This document shows positions 18,633 through 27,870 of a stretch of DNA of 64,000 bases, one piece after another (within the stretch, counting starts at the first letter, position 1; every line of letters begins with the position of its first letter). This DNA comes from JAKAVN01 sp963734845. GTDB taxonomy: Bacteria > Desulfobacterota > Binatia > Binatales > Binataceae. The translations under genes were made by a program, and so were the position numbers. The DNA lies in NCBI GenBank assembly GCA_963734845.1, contig CAVTIS010000008.1, positions 186,001 through 250,000 on the forward strand, written 5' to 3'. Below the pieces are notes generated by a model. The model made no database searches. It saw only the letters and a program-made list of their open reading frames with translations, and was not told the DNA's origin.

Positions 18633-18962
18633 TCAGAAGGGGGAGAGGAAAGTCAGTAAATGGACAGCAATCAACGCGGCGCCAGCGGCTAGTCCGCCAG
18701 CCAGCAGACGCCCTGCTCGACGGTGGCTGCCGACCGCGTACAGGATCGCCGAGAAGGCAAAGTTCAGCGTTATTACAGCATGGGCCACGGGACCGACCAG
18801 GATGTCCCGAATCGCGCCAAGCGTCTGATCCCACGGCAGGGCACCGGCGTGCTGTGCGGCCCACGACGGCTCGGCTCGAAGCACGAAAAGGGCCGCGGCG
18901 CAGGCGGCGATGAGCCGTCGGACGTTCGATTTCGGTGCTTGCCTTATTGCGGTTGGAGCCAT
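18633..18962 (-). CDS. TrbC/VirB2-family conjugative pilin
   Basis: A 109-residue precursor. ATG 18962 is preferred because AAGGAG lies six bases upstream; that AAGGAG is itself inside an upstream in-frame ATG (18977). A signal sequence ends near PSWAAQ, then PWDQTLGAIRDILVGPVAH leads to two hydrophobic helices (VITLNFAFSAILYAVG and LLAGGLAAGAALIAVHLLTF), the TrbC/VirB2 layout. It would be the major pilus subunit of a mating channel, but no channel ATPase or core gene is present. Transcription probably starts near the palindrome at 18996-19011. Confidence 0.75.
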   Translation of the reverse strand: MAPTAIRQAPKSNVRRLIAACAAALFVLRAEPSWAAQHAGALPWDQTLGAIRDILVGPVAHAVITLNFAFSAILYAVGSHRRAGRLLAGGLAAGAALIAVHLLTFLSPF

Positions 18963-18995
18963 GAGCAACTCCTTCATAGGTGGCTACGTGACTAA

Positions 18996-19011
18996 CTCGC
19001 TATGTAGCGAG
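18996..19011. promoter_or_regulatory. candidate operator, CTCGCTATGTAGCGAG
   Basis: A 16-bp inverted repeat, 34 bases upstream of the pilin start. Its ten-base core GCTATGTAGC is identical to the one just before the ImmR-like gene (20067-20076), so the two may bind the same repressor. Confidence 0.55.
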
Positions 19012-19075
19012 ATACACCGCGAGTGTCAAGCGTGAAGATCGGTCTGCGCGAAACGGTCGAGGTCTTGTGGGCGGG

Positions 19076-19741
19076 CTACTCGGTCAGATACCCGAGCTGC
19101 GAGAGCCGCACGGTGGCGGCTTCGACGGATACATCGAACGCGAGGGATATACGCTGGCAGACCACTGATGCTTCTGGCGAGCCCTTGGCAACCGGCGGAC
19201 GCTCAGAGCGGTTCTGGAAGTATGCCTCGGCCGTGCGCCGCGCGAAGCTCTCCGGCATCAGTAAGGCACCTGAGGCGTAGCCCGCTTGCCACTCAAACCA
19301 GTCCACCACTCGCTCGGTTGGAAGCAGGCTCTGCCAGTAACAGCGGTGCGGACCGCGAGCAGCGCCGTACTTGTCGTACAGCCAGGTATGGAGCATGACG
19401 TGTCCATATTCGTGGGTCAGAGTCGTGCGCAATCGATTGTTACGGTGACGTTGCTCCCACAGTTCCCGCGCGATTGTGACCAGCGGCTTCCGGCCGCGCT
19501 CGAACTGGGTGAAACCAAAGACCTCGTGCATGTCATTGGAAAGATTCGTCGCCAAGTCGAGGTCGGCGGCGTCACGCTCGATCAACATCGTGACCGCCTC
19601 GGTCGGCACCGGGATGCGCTCAAACCCGAAGTGCTGGCGCAGAAACGAAGTCATCGTCTCCTCGCACATCTGCTCTAGCTCACGGATCTCCCAGTGCGGA
19701 CGCTCCGGAAAGCGCCCGGTCCTGTCCGGTATCATCTTCAC
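19076..19741 (-). CDS. ImmA/IrrE-family metallopeptidase
   Basis: A 221-residue protein with the zinc-protease motif THEYGHVMLHTWL (HExxH) near residue 115. A downstream FEWQAGYASGALLMP supplies the third ligand region typical of ImmA/IrrE. Residues 175-221 look like a helical C-terminal domain (VCQRISLAFDVSVEAATVRL). Its ATG overlaps the stop of the upstream XRE gene (ATGA). In ICEBs1 and phages, ImmA cleaves the cognate repressor to switch on excision and transfer. The gene order and the shared palindromes support such a role here; an antitoxin-type module is the alternative. Confidence 0.85.
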   Translation of the reverse strand: MKMIPDRTGRFPERPHWEIRELEQMCEETMTSFLRQHFGFERIPVPTEAVTMLIERDAADLDLATNLSNDMHEVFGFTQFERGRKPLVTIARELWEQRHRNNRLRTTLTHEYGHVMLHTWLYDKYGAARGPHRCYWQSLLPTERVVDWFEWQAGYASGALLMPESFARRTAEAYFQNRSERPPVAKGSPEASVVCQRISLAFDVSVEAATVRLSQLGYLTE

Positions 19742-20061
19742 GGCTTCTTCTTGCGCTTTACTTCTCGGCGGAACGCCTTCCAGCCCGCGGCCAGTTCCTG
19801 CGCACTATTGACGGTCGTCGCGCTGAGGTCGGAGGGAAACCGTCCTGCCAGAAAGTAGAGCACATCGGAATCGACCTTGAGAACCTTGGCGAGCTGTTCG
19901 AGGACTTCGTCGGAAGGCTTGCGGCGGTCGTGTTCGAGGTCAACCAGGAACGGAATCGAGATCGGCTTGCCATCGGAGTTACGCACCTCCGCCACCACCT
20001 CGCGTCCCGCCAGCCCCAGCTCCTTGCGCCGCTCAACGATGAACTGTCCCAGTGTCTGCAT
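19738..20061 (-). CDS. XRE-family transcriptional repressor (ImmR-like)
   Basis: A 107-residue protein with a Cro/C1-type helix-turn-helix in residues 3-70: LGQFIVERRKELGLAGREVV, then SIPFLVDLEHDRRKPSDEVL and AKVLKVDSDVLYFLAGR. A basic tail ends RREVKRKKKP. It overlaps the protease gene, forming a two-gene module. A palindromic site lies six bases upstream of its start, suggesting autorepression. Confidence 0.85.
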   Translation of the reverse strand: MQTLGQFIVERRKELGLAGREVVAEVRNSDGKPISIPFLVDLEHDRRKPSDEVLEQLAKVLKVDSDVLYFLAGRFPSDLSATTVNSAQELAAGWKAFRREVKRKKKP

Positions 20062-20066
20062 TATGA

Positions 20067-20076
20067 GCTATGTAGC
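20067..20076. promoter_or_regulatory. candidate autoregulatory operator, GCTATGTAGC
   Basis: A ten-base palindromic core between the ImmR-like start (20061) and its upstream region. It is identical to the core at 18996-19011 and close to the one at 12725-12736. Its position right before the start fits a repressor site. Confidence 0.5.
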
Positions 20077-20633
20077 ATATCAGCATGGGCATGCGTAAGC
20101 TGGAAGCTTTTTTGTCTAATAAATCGACACCTCTTGCGAACGATGCCCCCGCTTCGTCCAGCGCACTTTCGAATGGCGTCTATGAAATAGGGCCGCCAGC
20201 CACCATGTCGTGGTTGCGTCTTGACCGGTCAAGCAGCGCTGTGCCCTTTTCCCGAGGCGAAGATACTCACCGGCTCGCGGTCCCACTCGAGCGCTTAACC
20301 AGGGCGCCTCACGCGCCACGCTTAGTCCGTTTGGTAGCCCGTGGGCACCCTCGAACCATCGCGTAGCAATAGACCCGGGCCGCTTGCGCCTCAGATCGCG
20401 ATGAACCGCGTGCCGACAACTACGGCCTGCGCATCAGGTCAGCGCGGCGGCGATCTGATTGCCATGCGCGATCCCGACGGAGGCGATCCGGTCACCGTTA
20501 GGTTATGATCTTGTTTTCAAGCTCTTGTCTGTCAATATCAGGCTATGATAGCTTTTAAACTGCTTTGATTTCAAAAATCCTGTTTGCTAGCGTTGTGCGC
20601 ACTGAGTCAATCGAGAGGACGGTAGTAGTGTTT
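20077..20633. other. divergent intergenic region
   Basis: About 550 bases between the divergently transcribed ImmR-like and Crp-like genes. It should hold both promoters. AT-rich stretches near 20505-20575 are the best place for the Crp-like gene's promoter; no gene is visible. Confidence 0.4.
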
Positions 20634-21464
20634 ATGGATCAGCCGTTACCACGTTCGAGATCGGGACATCTGACAGTCGTGCCTTCGGAATTTCGCCTCC
20701 GCCTGGAAGCCCGGTTCGAAGCCTGGGCTCTACCCCGTGAACTAGCGGCTGAAATCGAGGCCCGTTGCTCTTGGGTAACGTACGAAAAGGGGGCGGTGAT
20801 TTTTGCCAGTGGCGCAAGAGCAAATCTGATCTTTTGGGTGGCCAAAGGCCTTGTCAAGGCATACCTGCCGCTCGCTAACGGAGGCAGAAGCTTGGTTTTT
20901 ATCGCACGCTGTGGCGAACCCGTGGGCATCCTCGACAGGGTCGACGACAATGGCCGTCGCCATCATGTGCTCGAAGGGCACGCCCTAACCAAGTGCACGG
21001 TAGGTTTACTTAGCCGGGAGCAACTCGCCACGTTGCTCCACAAGCTCGACTGTCAAACAGCGGTCAAACTACTCGAGAATCTTAATACGATGTGGTCAGC
21101 AATGTTCGAGCGGTTCGCGGGGCTAATCGGGCTTTCGTTGCGCGAAAGGCTCGAGATGGTGTTCGAGGATCTCGCGGCCCGTTTCGGGGTCAAGGATGAT
21201 CGTGGAGTTTTGATTATGCCTAAGCTCAGCCAGGAGGAGCTTGCAGAGATGATTGGAAGCTCACGGCCGATGATAAGCAAATTGCTGGCTGATATGGCTC
21301 AAGAGGGACTGCTCGCGCGTGGCGAGCATCGTTTGATTCTTCGGAAGGATGCCGTTTCGACCATGCGGAGCGTTATGAGCCCGGGCTCGGTGACCAAAGG
21401 GCCGGTCGGGTTGGGCCAGTCTCTCGAATTGCCGCGAGTCTCGTGCCGAGGGGAGTCAACGTGA
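20634..21464 (+). CDS. Crp/Fnr-family transcriptional regulator
   Basis: A protein of about 276 residues. The N-terminal cyclic-nucleotide-binding-like domain (residues 35-135) contains CSWVTYEKGAVIFASGARAN and AKGLVKAYLPLANGGRSLVF. A dimerisation helix (TAVKLLENLNTMWSAMFERF) follows. The winged helix reads LSQEELAEMIGSSRPMISKL, LADMAQEGLLARGEHRLILR. No Fnr-type Cys cluster is seen at the N-terminus. ATG 20634 is the probable start; the frame is open to 20565. It is the first gene of the cargo and may control the secreted and pilus genes downstream, which is inference. Confidence 0.85.
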   Translation: MDQPLPRSRSGHLTVVPSEFRLRLEARFEAWALPRELAAEIEARCSWVTYEKGAVIFASGARANLIFWVAKGLVKAYLPLANGGRSLVFIARCGEPVGILDRVDDNGRRHHVLEGHALTKCTVGLLSREQLATLLHKLDCQTAVKLLENLNTMWSAMFERFAGLIGLSLRERLEMVFEDLAARFGVKDDRGVLIMPKLSQEELAEMIGSSRPMISKLLADMAQEGLLARGEHRLILRKDAVSTMRSVMSPGSVTKGPVGLGQSLELPRVSCRGEST

Positions 21465-23413
21465 AGCCTGACTGCAACATCTTAGAAAACACACTTCGCG
21501 TCAAAACGGAGTTGTCTCGCAGAGAGCCAATGCGAACGAAGCGGCGGATAGGTGTCTCTAATTCGCACCTGCTTCGCACTGAGTGACCCCGCGCGTGAGC
21601 ACAACGATCAACGTGTCGTCGCACGCCTTCGCTGAATCGCTCCGCAGCTGAGTTACTACGAACAGGCTAGGTCGTGCTATCAGATCGACCCAATCATGCT
21701 CAGGCCAACCCGCGCCCAACGAAAGAGTGTCCTTCATCGTACCCCCAAGGAATAAGCCGTCTATGGTTCCGTTGCGGCGCGTAGCCTTCGGGAAACGACG
21801 GGCCAACCTCGGGGCTGGACGGGTAGTTTGGCGACTCGCCGATCCCCAGAGGATGGATCCCTCGCCGGGAGGGACGCTGGGCCAGCAAAGAAAGACTATC
21901 ACGGATGTCCGAGAAGTTGCGAATGAATGTTACTAACGGCACGTGTGGAGCGTGCCCTATAGAACCTCAAGCGCTTCACAAACCGCCGCGCGGTTGACCA
22001 GGATGCGTCTAGTCATCTGGCGCTTCTACATGTTATGTAGCACCCAGCCTCTTGTTTCAAACCTCAGGGACTGTTGGGTGGTGCGGCTCATGCGATGACG
22101 TCGACGGGCTTTTGTAGTGATCTGGAGTAATGCCGCCGCAATGTAGCAAATTTTCTTCAATCGGTCCGCTGGATTATTGCCTCCGTCGAAGTGAGCCGCT
22201 CGACGGCCGACCGGGTCCTTCGTGCTGTCCGTAAGTGAGAGGCATTCACGGGAGATCTCGAGACGCTCGCCCACGAGATCGTGCAGTGCAGCACTGGAGG
22301 AGAAGTAGAGACAGGAGCGATCATGCTCGAAGAGCAGCGAAGCCACCCTGCGGTCGACACTGCCCGGAAGCAAGGCCATTCCGCTTAACGGAATCTTACG
22401 CGAGCGGGCGAATGTAGTCGCTGCAATCGCACTCGCGGTGTAGCTGCGTAGACGGGCCGGCTGTGATCTGAAAGCTCTTGAGTCACTCCACGAGGAAATA
22501 GACCGTTTCCTGCGCGACGCGTGAAGCGTCCTCGTCGCACGATTCGCGCTCGCCGAAGTCAGTCAACGCGTATCCCTCAGCGTTCTCATGCAGAAACAAA
22601 TAGTTGCCCCAGACCTTGAGGTAGGACTGGACAGCGGGTTCAGTCCATACTTGGACGGGGATCAAGGAATTGCAGTTCCCTGTTATCGGATCAGAAATTC
22701 CCTGTTCCGATGTCTAGGGAATTCTCGCTAAAAAACTGTGACCTTATGGGGCTTTGAGCTGATTCAAACGCCTAAATCGGGCCCAAACACTTTGAGTTCC
22801 CTGTATTTTTCCCTGATAACAGGGAATTCGAGGCCGAAGCGGGGTTCGCGCCGGACTGCGTCATCCGCCATACAGTCTGGCATGCCTCCCTACATTATGG
22901 CGAAGCGATGAAATCGACGCGTGGCGCGCGATTCACGCGCGGCTGTGGACGTGGAGGATGCCCACGGCATCGGCTGAGCGTGAAAATCGCTTAAAATTCT
23001 CCTGTTCGCGATTTTGGCATGTCCATCTGCGAACCGGCCGACATTTTGCGGAGAAGCCTTCTCGGGAAAACGCTGCTGACGCAAGCAACTACGCCCGCGT
23101 GAGCCTATCGGGATTCCCGAGCTTGCTGCTGCGCACTTCAGAGCGAGGAAGTTCGATTCTCTGGGTCATCGCTCGAGTTATGAGGTCTGCGGGCTGCCAG
23201 CCTTCGACCATCGCCTCGACAATACTAGGCGCCAGGAACGCCAGCCGCATCACGCGGACGGGCCGTAAAGACGTTCTCGCCTGGCTATCGCTCCGATCGA
23301 CTGCGCCCGACCCGCCAACAGATCGTTGGACCATGGATACGCACGGGCAATCGCGTCTAGCAGCGGTAGATCGATGCGTGCTAAGGATGCGGCTGATCAG
23401 GATTGTCCCCGTT
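21465..23413. other. long region without a clear gene
   Basis: Nearly 2 kb with no confident coding sequence. Two minus-strand open stretches are worth noting. The first, 22026-22379, contains LVGERLEISRECLSLT and could be a decayed helix-turn-helix. The second, 22483-22665, is 60 codons from a TTG and reads as protein (VQSYLKVWGNYLFLHENAEG) but matches nothing I know. A GTTATGTAGC site (22032-22041) is one base from the ImmR-type palindrome. Confidence 0.4.
22676..22826. repeat. inverted repeat TTCCCTGTTATC
   Basis: TTCCCTGTTATC at 22676-22687 is the reverse complement of 22815-22826. Between them are further TTCCCTGT/AGGGAA pieces near 22699-22722 and 22797. Such nested repeats are seen at the edges of transposons; no transposase remains between them, so this may be a small non-autonomous element or scar. 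Confidence 0.45.
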
Positions 23414-26400
23414 TTAGCTGGCCGGCTGTAGCGCGACCAGCGCGCCGATGTTTACGGCACTGCTGCCCTGCAGCGCGACATAGTTACCGGTGGCTCCGCT
23501 GGAAACTGAGGCGTCGCCCATCGCGGCCGAGATGCCGTAGCCGATGGCGTGGAAATTCCAGCGCCCGGAGACAGCGCCCGGCAGGGTAATCGCGGCGCTG
23601 TTGGCTGTAGCGAACAGGGCGAGCAGGCGGTCCGCATTATTGCCGGCCGGGATGGTGATTGACGGCGCGGTCATACTGGTCGAGGAGGCGTTGGCCTGTC
23701 CGCCGCTGACGTCGATTGGCGCCGCGGTGTTGACGCCGCTGTAGGCGGCGATTCCGCCCGCCGCGTCGTTGCCGGCGGAGAAATTCCAGGTGTAGCTGGC
23801 GGGCTCCGAGGCCGCCGTTACGATGTGGACATAGATGCCGTCGGCGATCTGGCCGCCGCTGTCGTTGTCGCGTCGGACCAGCGACCAGCCGGCAGGCGCA
23901 GTTAACGTGGTCCCCGCGCCGCCGCGCACTGTCACCTGGGCAATCATCACGTCGTTGGCCACGACGCCTGCCGGAACCGGAATAGTCACGAGGCTGCTGG
24001 CTGCCGAGGTGCTGCCGGTGGCGACGCTGCGCAGCGCGATCGTTCCGCCAGGCCCGGGAGTGGGAGTGGCCGTGGGCACCGGTGTCGGCGTCGGTACGGG
24101 AGTTGGAGTCCCCGTTGGCGTTGGAGTCCCCGTCGGAGTCGGCGATGCGGTCGGTACTGGAGTCGGCGATGCGGTCGGTACTGGAGTCGGCGACGCGGTC
24201 GGCACGGGGGTCGGTGAGGCAGTTGGTATTGGAGTCGGCGACCCAGTCGGTACCGGAGTCGGCGTTGCCGATCCAGGCGCCGGCTGGAGCGCCACCTGAG
24301 CCCCGATGTTTACGGCACTGCTGCCCTGCAGCGCGACATAGTCACCGGTGGCTCCGCTGGGGACTGAGGCGTCGCCCATCGCGGCCGAGATGCCGTAGCC
24401 GATGGCGTGGAAATTCCAGCGCCCGGAGACAGAGCCCGGCAGGGTAATCGCGGCGCTGTTGGCTGTAGCGAACACGGCGAGCAGGCGGTCCGCATTATGC
24501 CCGGCCGGGATGGTGATTGACGGCGCAGTCATGCTGGTCGAGGATGCGTTGGCCTGTCCGCCGCTGACGTCGATTGGCGCCGCGGTGTTGACGCCGCTGT
24601 ATGCGGCGATTCCGCCCGCCGCGTCGTTGCCGGCGGAGAAGTTCCAGGTGTAGCTGGCGGGCTCAGAGGCCGCAGTTACGATGTGGACATAGATGCCGTC
24701 GGCGATCTGGCCGCCGCCGTCGTTGTCGCGTCGGACCAGCGACCAGCCGGCAGGCGCCGTCAGCGTCGTCGCGGCGCCGCCGCGCACTGTCACCTGGGCA
24801 ATCATCACGTCATTGGCCACGACGCCTGCGGGAACCGGAATGGTCACGAGGCTGCTGGCCGCCGAGGTGCTGCCGGTGGCGACGCTGCGCAACGCGATCG
24901 TTCCGCCAGGCCCAGGCGTCGGTGTGGCCGTGGGCACCGGTGTCGGCGTCGGTACGGGAGTTGGAGTCCCCGTTGGCGTTGGAGTCCCCGTCGGAGTCGG
25001 CGATGCGGTCGGTACTGGAGTCGGCGATGCGGTCGGTACTGGAGTCGGCGACGCGGTCGGCACGGGGGTCGGTGAGGCAGTTGGTATTGGAGTCGGCGAC
25101 CCAGTCGGTACCGGAGTCGGCGTTGCCGATCCAGGCGCCGGCTGGAGCGCCACCTGAGCCCCGATGTTTACGGCACTGCTGCCCTGCAGCGCGACATAGT
25201 CACCGGTGGCTCCGCTGGGGACTGAGGCGTCGCCCATCGCGGCCGAGATACCGTAGCCGATGGCGTGGAAGTTCCAGCGTCCGGAGACAGAGCCCGGCAG
25301 GGTGATCGCGGCGCTGTTGGCTGTAGCGAACAGGGCGAGCAGGCGGTCCGCATTATTGCCGGCCGGGATGGTGATTGACGGCGCGGTCATACTGGTCGAG
25401 GAGGCGTTGGCCTGTCCGCCGCTGACGTCGATTGGCGCCGCGGTGTTGACGCCGCTGTAGGCGGCGATTCCGCCCGCCGCGTCGTTGCCGGCGGAGAAAT
25501 TCCAGGTGTAGCTGGCGGGCTCCGAGGCCGCCGTTACGATGTGGACATAGATGCCGTCGGCGATCTGGCCGCCGCTGTCGTTGTCGCGTCGGACCAGCGA
25601 CCAGCCGGCAGGCGCAGTTAACGTGGTTCCCGCGCCGCCGCGCACTGTCACCTGGGCAATCATCACGTCATTGGCCACGACGCCTGCCGGGACCGGAATA
25701 GTCACGAGGCTGCTGGCTGCCGAGGTGCTGCCGGTGGCGACGCTGCGCAGCGCGATCGTTCCGCCAGGCCCAGGCGTCGGTGTGGCCGTGGGCACCGGTG
25801 TCGTCGTCGGTGCCGGTGTTGGACTTGGCGTAGTGACCGTGCCGCTATTGATGAACTGATTCAGAACATTGCGGGTGATCTGCTGTGTCCCGGCGTTTAC
25901 GTCCCCTTGGTTGCCCCAGTTACTGATGTTACTGAGACCCCAGGACCACTCGATTGACCCGGCCGCGAACACCCACGCACCGCTCGAAGCCTGGTAGACG
26001 CTACTGTCTCCCGCATAAGTCTGCCCACTCAGAGTATAAGGCGAGTGGGCGACTTGGATAATGTCAGACGGAGTGGTGGAATCGTCAGATAACCCGTCGA
26101 CTTCGTAACCCAGTATCCCGGGCAGATGGCTGCCATCGCTGAGTCCTGTCCCCTGGAAAACCCAGGTTCCAGTGTTCGTGACGACGATATCGCCGCTGGC
26201 CGGCTCTTCGCCGTTGTACATGATCCCAATCAGCGAATCTTCAGGCTGACCCGGCAGGTTGCCGTGCGGAAGCCTGAATTGGGTGGTGATATATGGGTAG
26301 GTAGAAGGGTTCTGGGCGTCGGGATCGCTCGTTGCTGCTATCTCCTTATAGGCAACGATGGTGCGATCGGCGACTCCCGTAATCGGACTCGACTCGTAGC

Positions 26401-27343
26401 GAATCTGCCAGTAAATGGAATTGGCCGAAAAGAAGGCCAGCCCGACCCCGGCATCGCGGGCGGCGGTCACGTTTTGCCGCATTTCGAGCGACCAATACTC
26501 ATTATGGCCGACTGAGAGGAAGCCACCATGATTCGTCAGCAGACTGCCCCGTTCGTGAGTATCCACATCGGTCGTGTAGCTGACGTCGTAACCTTCCTCT
26601 TCGAGAAAGCCGACCATGTCCTGCTCGTACGAAAGGAAAGTGCCGGTTCCCCATCCGTCGATATCAGGACGGTTGAAAGACACCTTGACGGCCGGGGTGC
26701 TGGACGTGCTGTTGAACCCGTACAACGATTTGCCGCCCCAGTTGTTGTAAGCCTGGCTGGTATTGACGCTCTGTTGATAGACCAGTCCGGAGGGGCGGCT
26801 GTCGTCGCGGACTATGAAAAGGATGTAACGGTCATATCCGGTTGAGGACAAAAGCTTGGCGACGTAAATGCCGCTTACCCAATCGGTCGGATCGGAAGGA
26901 TTGGAAGTCGTCAGCGTGTACTGCGAGGTCCAGTTGCACTCGGTCATGCCGTAGGTGGGATCAGGCGTCGGCAGCGGCTGGCTGAGGGCGGGAAATGACT
27001 GGGGCGCCACCTCCAGCCGTCCACCCAATCCCCCGTACCAACCCAGCCGATAGATCGCGATCGTATAGGTCGGGTCTGTGGTGCGGACGAAGAAGCTTAT
27101 GTTGTCGCCGCGATTGACACTGGTCGCTGACGCATAGCCTTCTATTTGAGAGCCTTCGTTATCGCCGGAGGGATTCTGTAATTGCCAGTCGGTGGTACCC
27201 GGCCGTGCGTTCTCGGCCTGGATGGGGTTCTGCTGACCGATCGCCGCAGCCTCGAAGAGCGCCACGGAACCGCCAAACAGCGACAGGAGAACGATAAGCC
27301 GCGCCCAGCCATGGAGCCGCGCCCGCCCGGTTAAAACTTCCAT
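23414..27343 (-). CDS. secreted N,N-dimethylformamidase-like protein with three tandem domains
   Basis: A 1309-residue protein, start ATG 27343 eight bases after GAAGGAG. A signal peptide or anchor covers residues about 1-36. Residues about 45-500 resemble the N,N-dimethylformamidase beta-subunit domain: YRLGWYGGLGGR, YQQSVNTSQAYNNWGGKSLY, the conserved SVGHNEYWS and FFSANSIYWQIRYE, and FAAGSIEWSWGL. Three nearly identical all-beta domains of about 200 residues follow, each starting GGTIALRSVATGST and separated by Thr-Pro linkers (TPTPVPTASPTP). Free-living bacteria often fuse this catalytic-like domain to secreted beta domains; the substrate is unknown. Extracellular or surface location is inferred from the signal and linkers. 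Confidence 0.8.
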   Translation of the reverse strand: MEVLTGRARLHGWARLIVLLSLFGGSVALFEAAAIGQQNPIQAENARPGTTDWQLQNPSGDNEGSQIEGYASATSVNRGDNISFFVRTTDPTYTIAIYRLGWYGGLGGRLEVAPQSFPALSQPLPTPDPTYGMTECNWTSQYTLTTSNPSDPTDWVSGIYVAKLLSSTGYDRYILFIVRDDSRPSGLVYQQSVNTSQAYNNWGGKSLYGFNSTSSTPAVKVSFNRPDIDGWGTGTFLSYEQDMVGFLEEEGYDVSYTTDVDTHERGSLLTNHGGFLSVGHNEYWSLEMRQNVTAARDAGVGLAFFSANSIYWQIRYESSPITGVADRTIVAYKEIAATSDPDAQNPSTYPYITTQFRLPHGNLPGQPEDSLIGIMYNGEEPASGDIVVTNTGTWVFQGTGLSDGSHLPGILGYEVDGLSDDSTTPSDIIQVAHSPYTLSGQTYAGDSSVYQASSGAWVFAAGSIEWSWGLSNISNWGNQGDVNAGTQQITRNVLNQFINSGTVTTPSPTPAPTTTPVPTATPTPGPGGTIALRSVATGSTSAASSLVTIPVPAGVVANDVMIAQVTVRGGAGTTLTAPAGWSLVRRDNDSGGQIADGIYVHIVTAASEPASYTWNFSAGNDAAGGIAAYSGVNTAAPIDVSGGQANASSTSMTAPSITIPAGNNADRLLALFATANSAAITLPGSVSGRWNFHAIGYGISAAMGDASVPSGATGDYVALQGSSAVNIGAQVALQPAPGSATPTPVPTGSPTPIPTASPTPVPTASPTPVPTASPTPVPTASPTPTGTPTPTGTPTPVPTPTPVPTATPTPGPGGTIALRSVATGSTSAASSLVTIPVPAGVVANDVMIAQVTVRGGAATTLTAPAGWSLVRRDNDGGGQIADGIYVHIVTAASEPASYTWNFSAGNDAAGGIAAYSGVNTAAPIDVSGGQANASSTSMTAPSITIPAGHNADRLLAVFATANSAAITLPGSVSGRWNFHAIGYGISAAMGDASVPSGATGDYVALQGSSAVNIGAQVALQPAPGSATPTPVPTGSPTPIPTASPTPVPTASPTPVPTASPTPVPTASPTPTGTPTPTGTPTPVPTPTPVPTATPTPGPGGTIALRSVATGSTSAASSLVTIPVPAGVVANDVMIAQVTVRGGAGTTLTAPAGWSLVRRDNDSGGQIADGIYVHIVTAASEPASYTWNFSAGNDAAGGIAAYSGVNTAAPIDVSGGQANASSTSMTAPSITIPAGNNADRLLALFATANSAAITLPGAVSGRWNFHAIGYGISAAMGDASVSSGATGNYVALQGSSAVNIGALVALQPAS
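23447..25862 (-). repeat. 858-bp tandem repeat, about 2.8 units
   Basis: Equivalent points recur at 23447, 24305 and 25163, spacing exactly 858 bp (286 codons). The units encode one beta domain plus a Thr-Pro linker of the secreted protein. The unit next to the catalytic-like domain has a shortened, diverged linker (about 25795-25850). High identity indicates recent unequal crossing-over, and also a place where assemblies collapse. Confidence 0.9.
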
Positions 27344-27619
27344 CGAGCGTACTCCTTCAGTATGCAAGTCGGCGAATCGTTACACCGAGTCAGATGAGGA
27401 CATTAGGTGATATTAGGAAGCAAAAATCATTCCCATCCTATTTCAGCCTAAATAAACTAAAAAAAGGTGCTTTCAGCGAGCTGTACGTGCCATATGGCAC
27501 TTTCGGGAAATTTTAGGAAGAGAATTTTCTACATTCAGTGCCGTGTCTTTTACAATTTTCTCTAAGCACAAGAACAGTTCCGTAGCAAGTTCGATAACTA
27601 TGTTCGCGTCAACCCCCCT

Positions 27620-27722
27620 CGACGCTGCTCTCCTGCGCAAGGCTTATATTGCCATCGCTGCCAAGCTGGCCCGGGCGATTTTCGGGTTAATCAAGAGCGG
27701 GGCTGACTATGCTAGGCCTTAC
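27620..27722 (+). pseudogene. possible IS110-type transposase C-terminal remnant
   Basis: A short open stretch reads LLRKAYIAIAAKLARAIFGL then IKSGADYARP, which resembles the conserved C-terminal helix of IS110/IS116 transposases. No other part of the gene is present. Low confidence. Confidence 0.35.
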
Positions 27723-27724
27723 AG

Positions 27725-27870
27725 CTTTTTTTGCGCGATCTCCCAGAGAATGTGGCGATTGAGCGAGAGGTCAGCGACCAAACGCTTGAGCTTGCCGTTC
27801 TCCTCGCATAGCTGCCGCAGTTCGCTGCAGCTCGCTCAGCCCAGCCAGGCGTACCTATTCTTCCAGACTA
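27725..27870 (-). pseudogene. IS3-family OrfA remnant
   Basis: On the minus strand the text WKNRYAWLG is followed, after a stop and shift, by LRQLCEENGKLKRLVADLSL and NRHILWEIAQKK. This is the leucine-zipper end of IS3-family OrfA proteins. The helix-turn-helix part and OrfB are missing. Confidence 0.65.

Noticed and set aside
13134..20061. A complete self-transmissible ICE
   Set aside because: No VirB4/TrbE-type ATPase, no channel or lytic transglycosylase genes; only pilin, coupling protein and relaxase are present.
21558..22379. Two minus-strand genes between the Crp-like gene and the large secreted protein
   Set aside because: Composition is poor for protein and no domain is convincing; the second could be a decayed HTH but cannot be supported.
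23835..25157. Plus-strand proteins opposite the 858-bp repeats (Gly/Val-rich)
   Set aside because: They are antisense readings of Thr-Pro linkers and repeat with the same period; no ribosome-binding sites or independent protein features.
23447..25862. CRISPR array
   Set aside because: The repeats are 858 bp, in one reading frame and without spacers; no Cas gene is present. No CRISPR seen elsewhere either.
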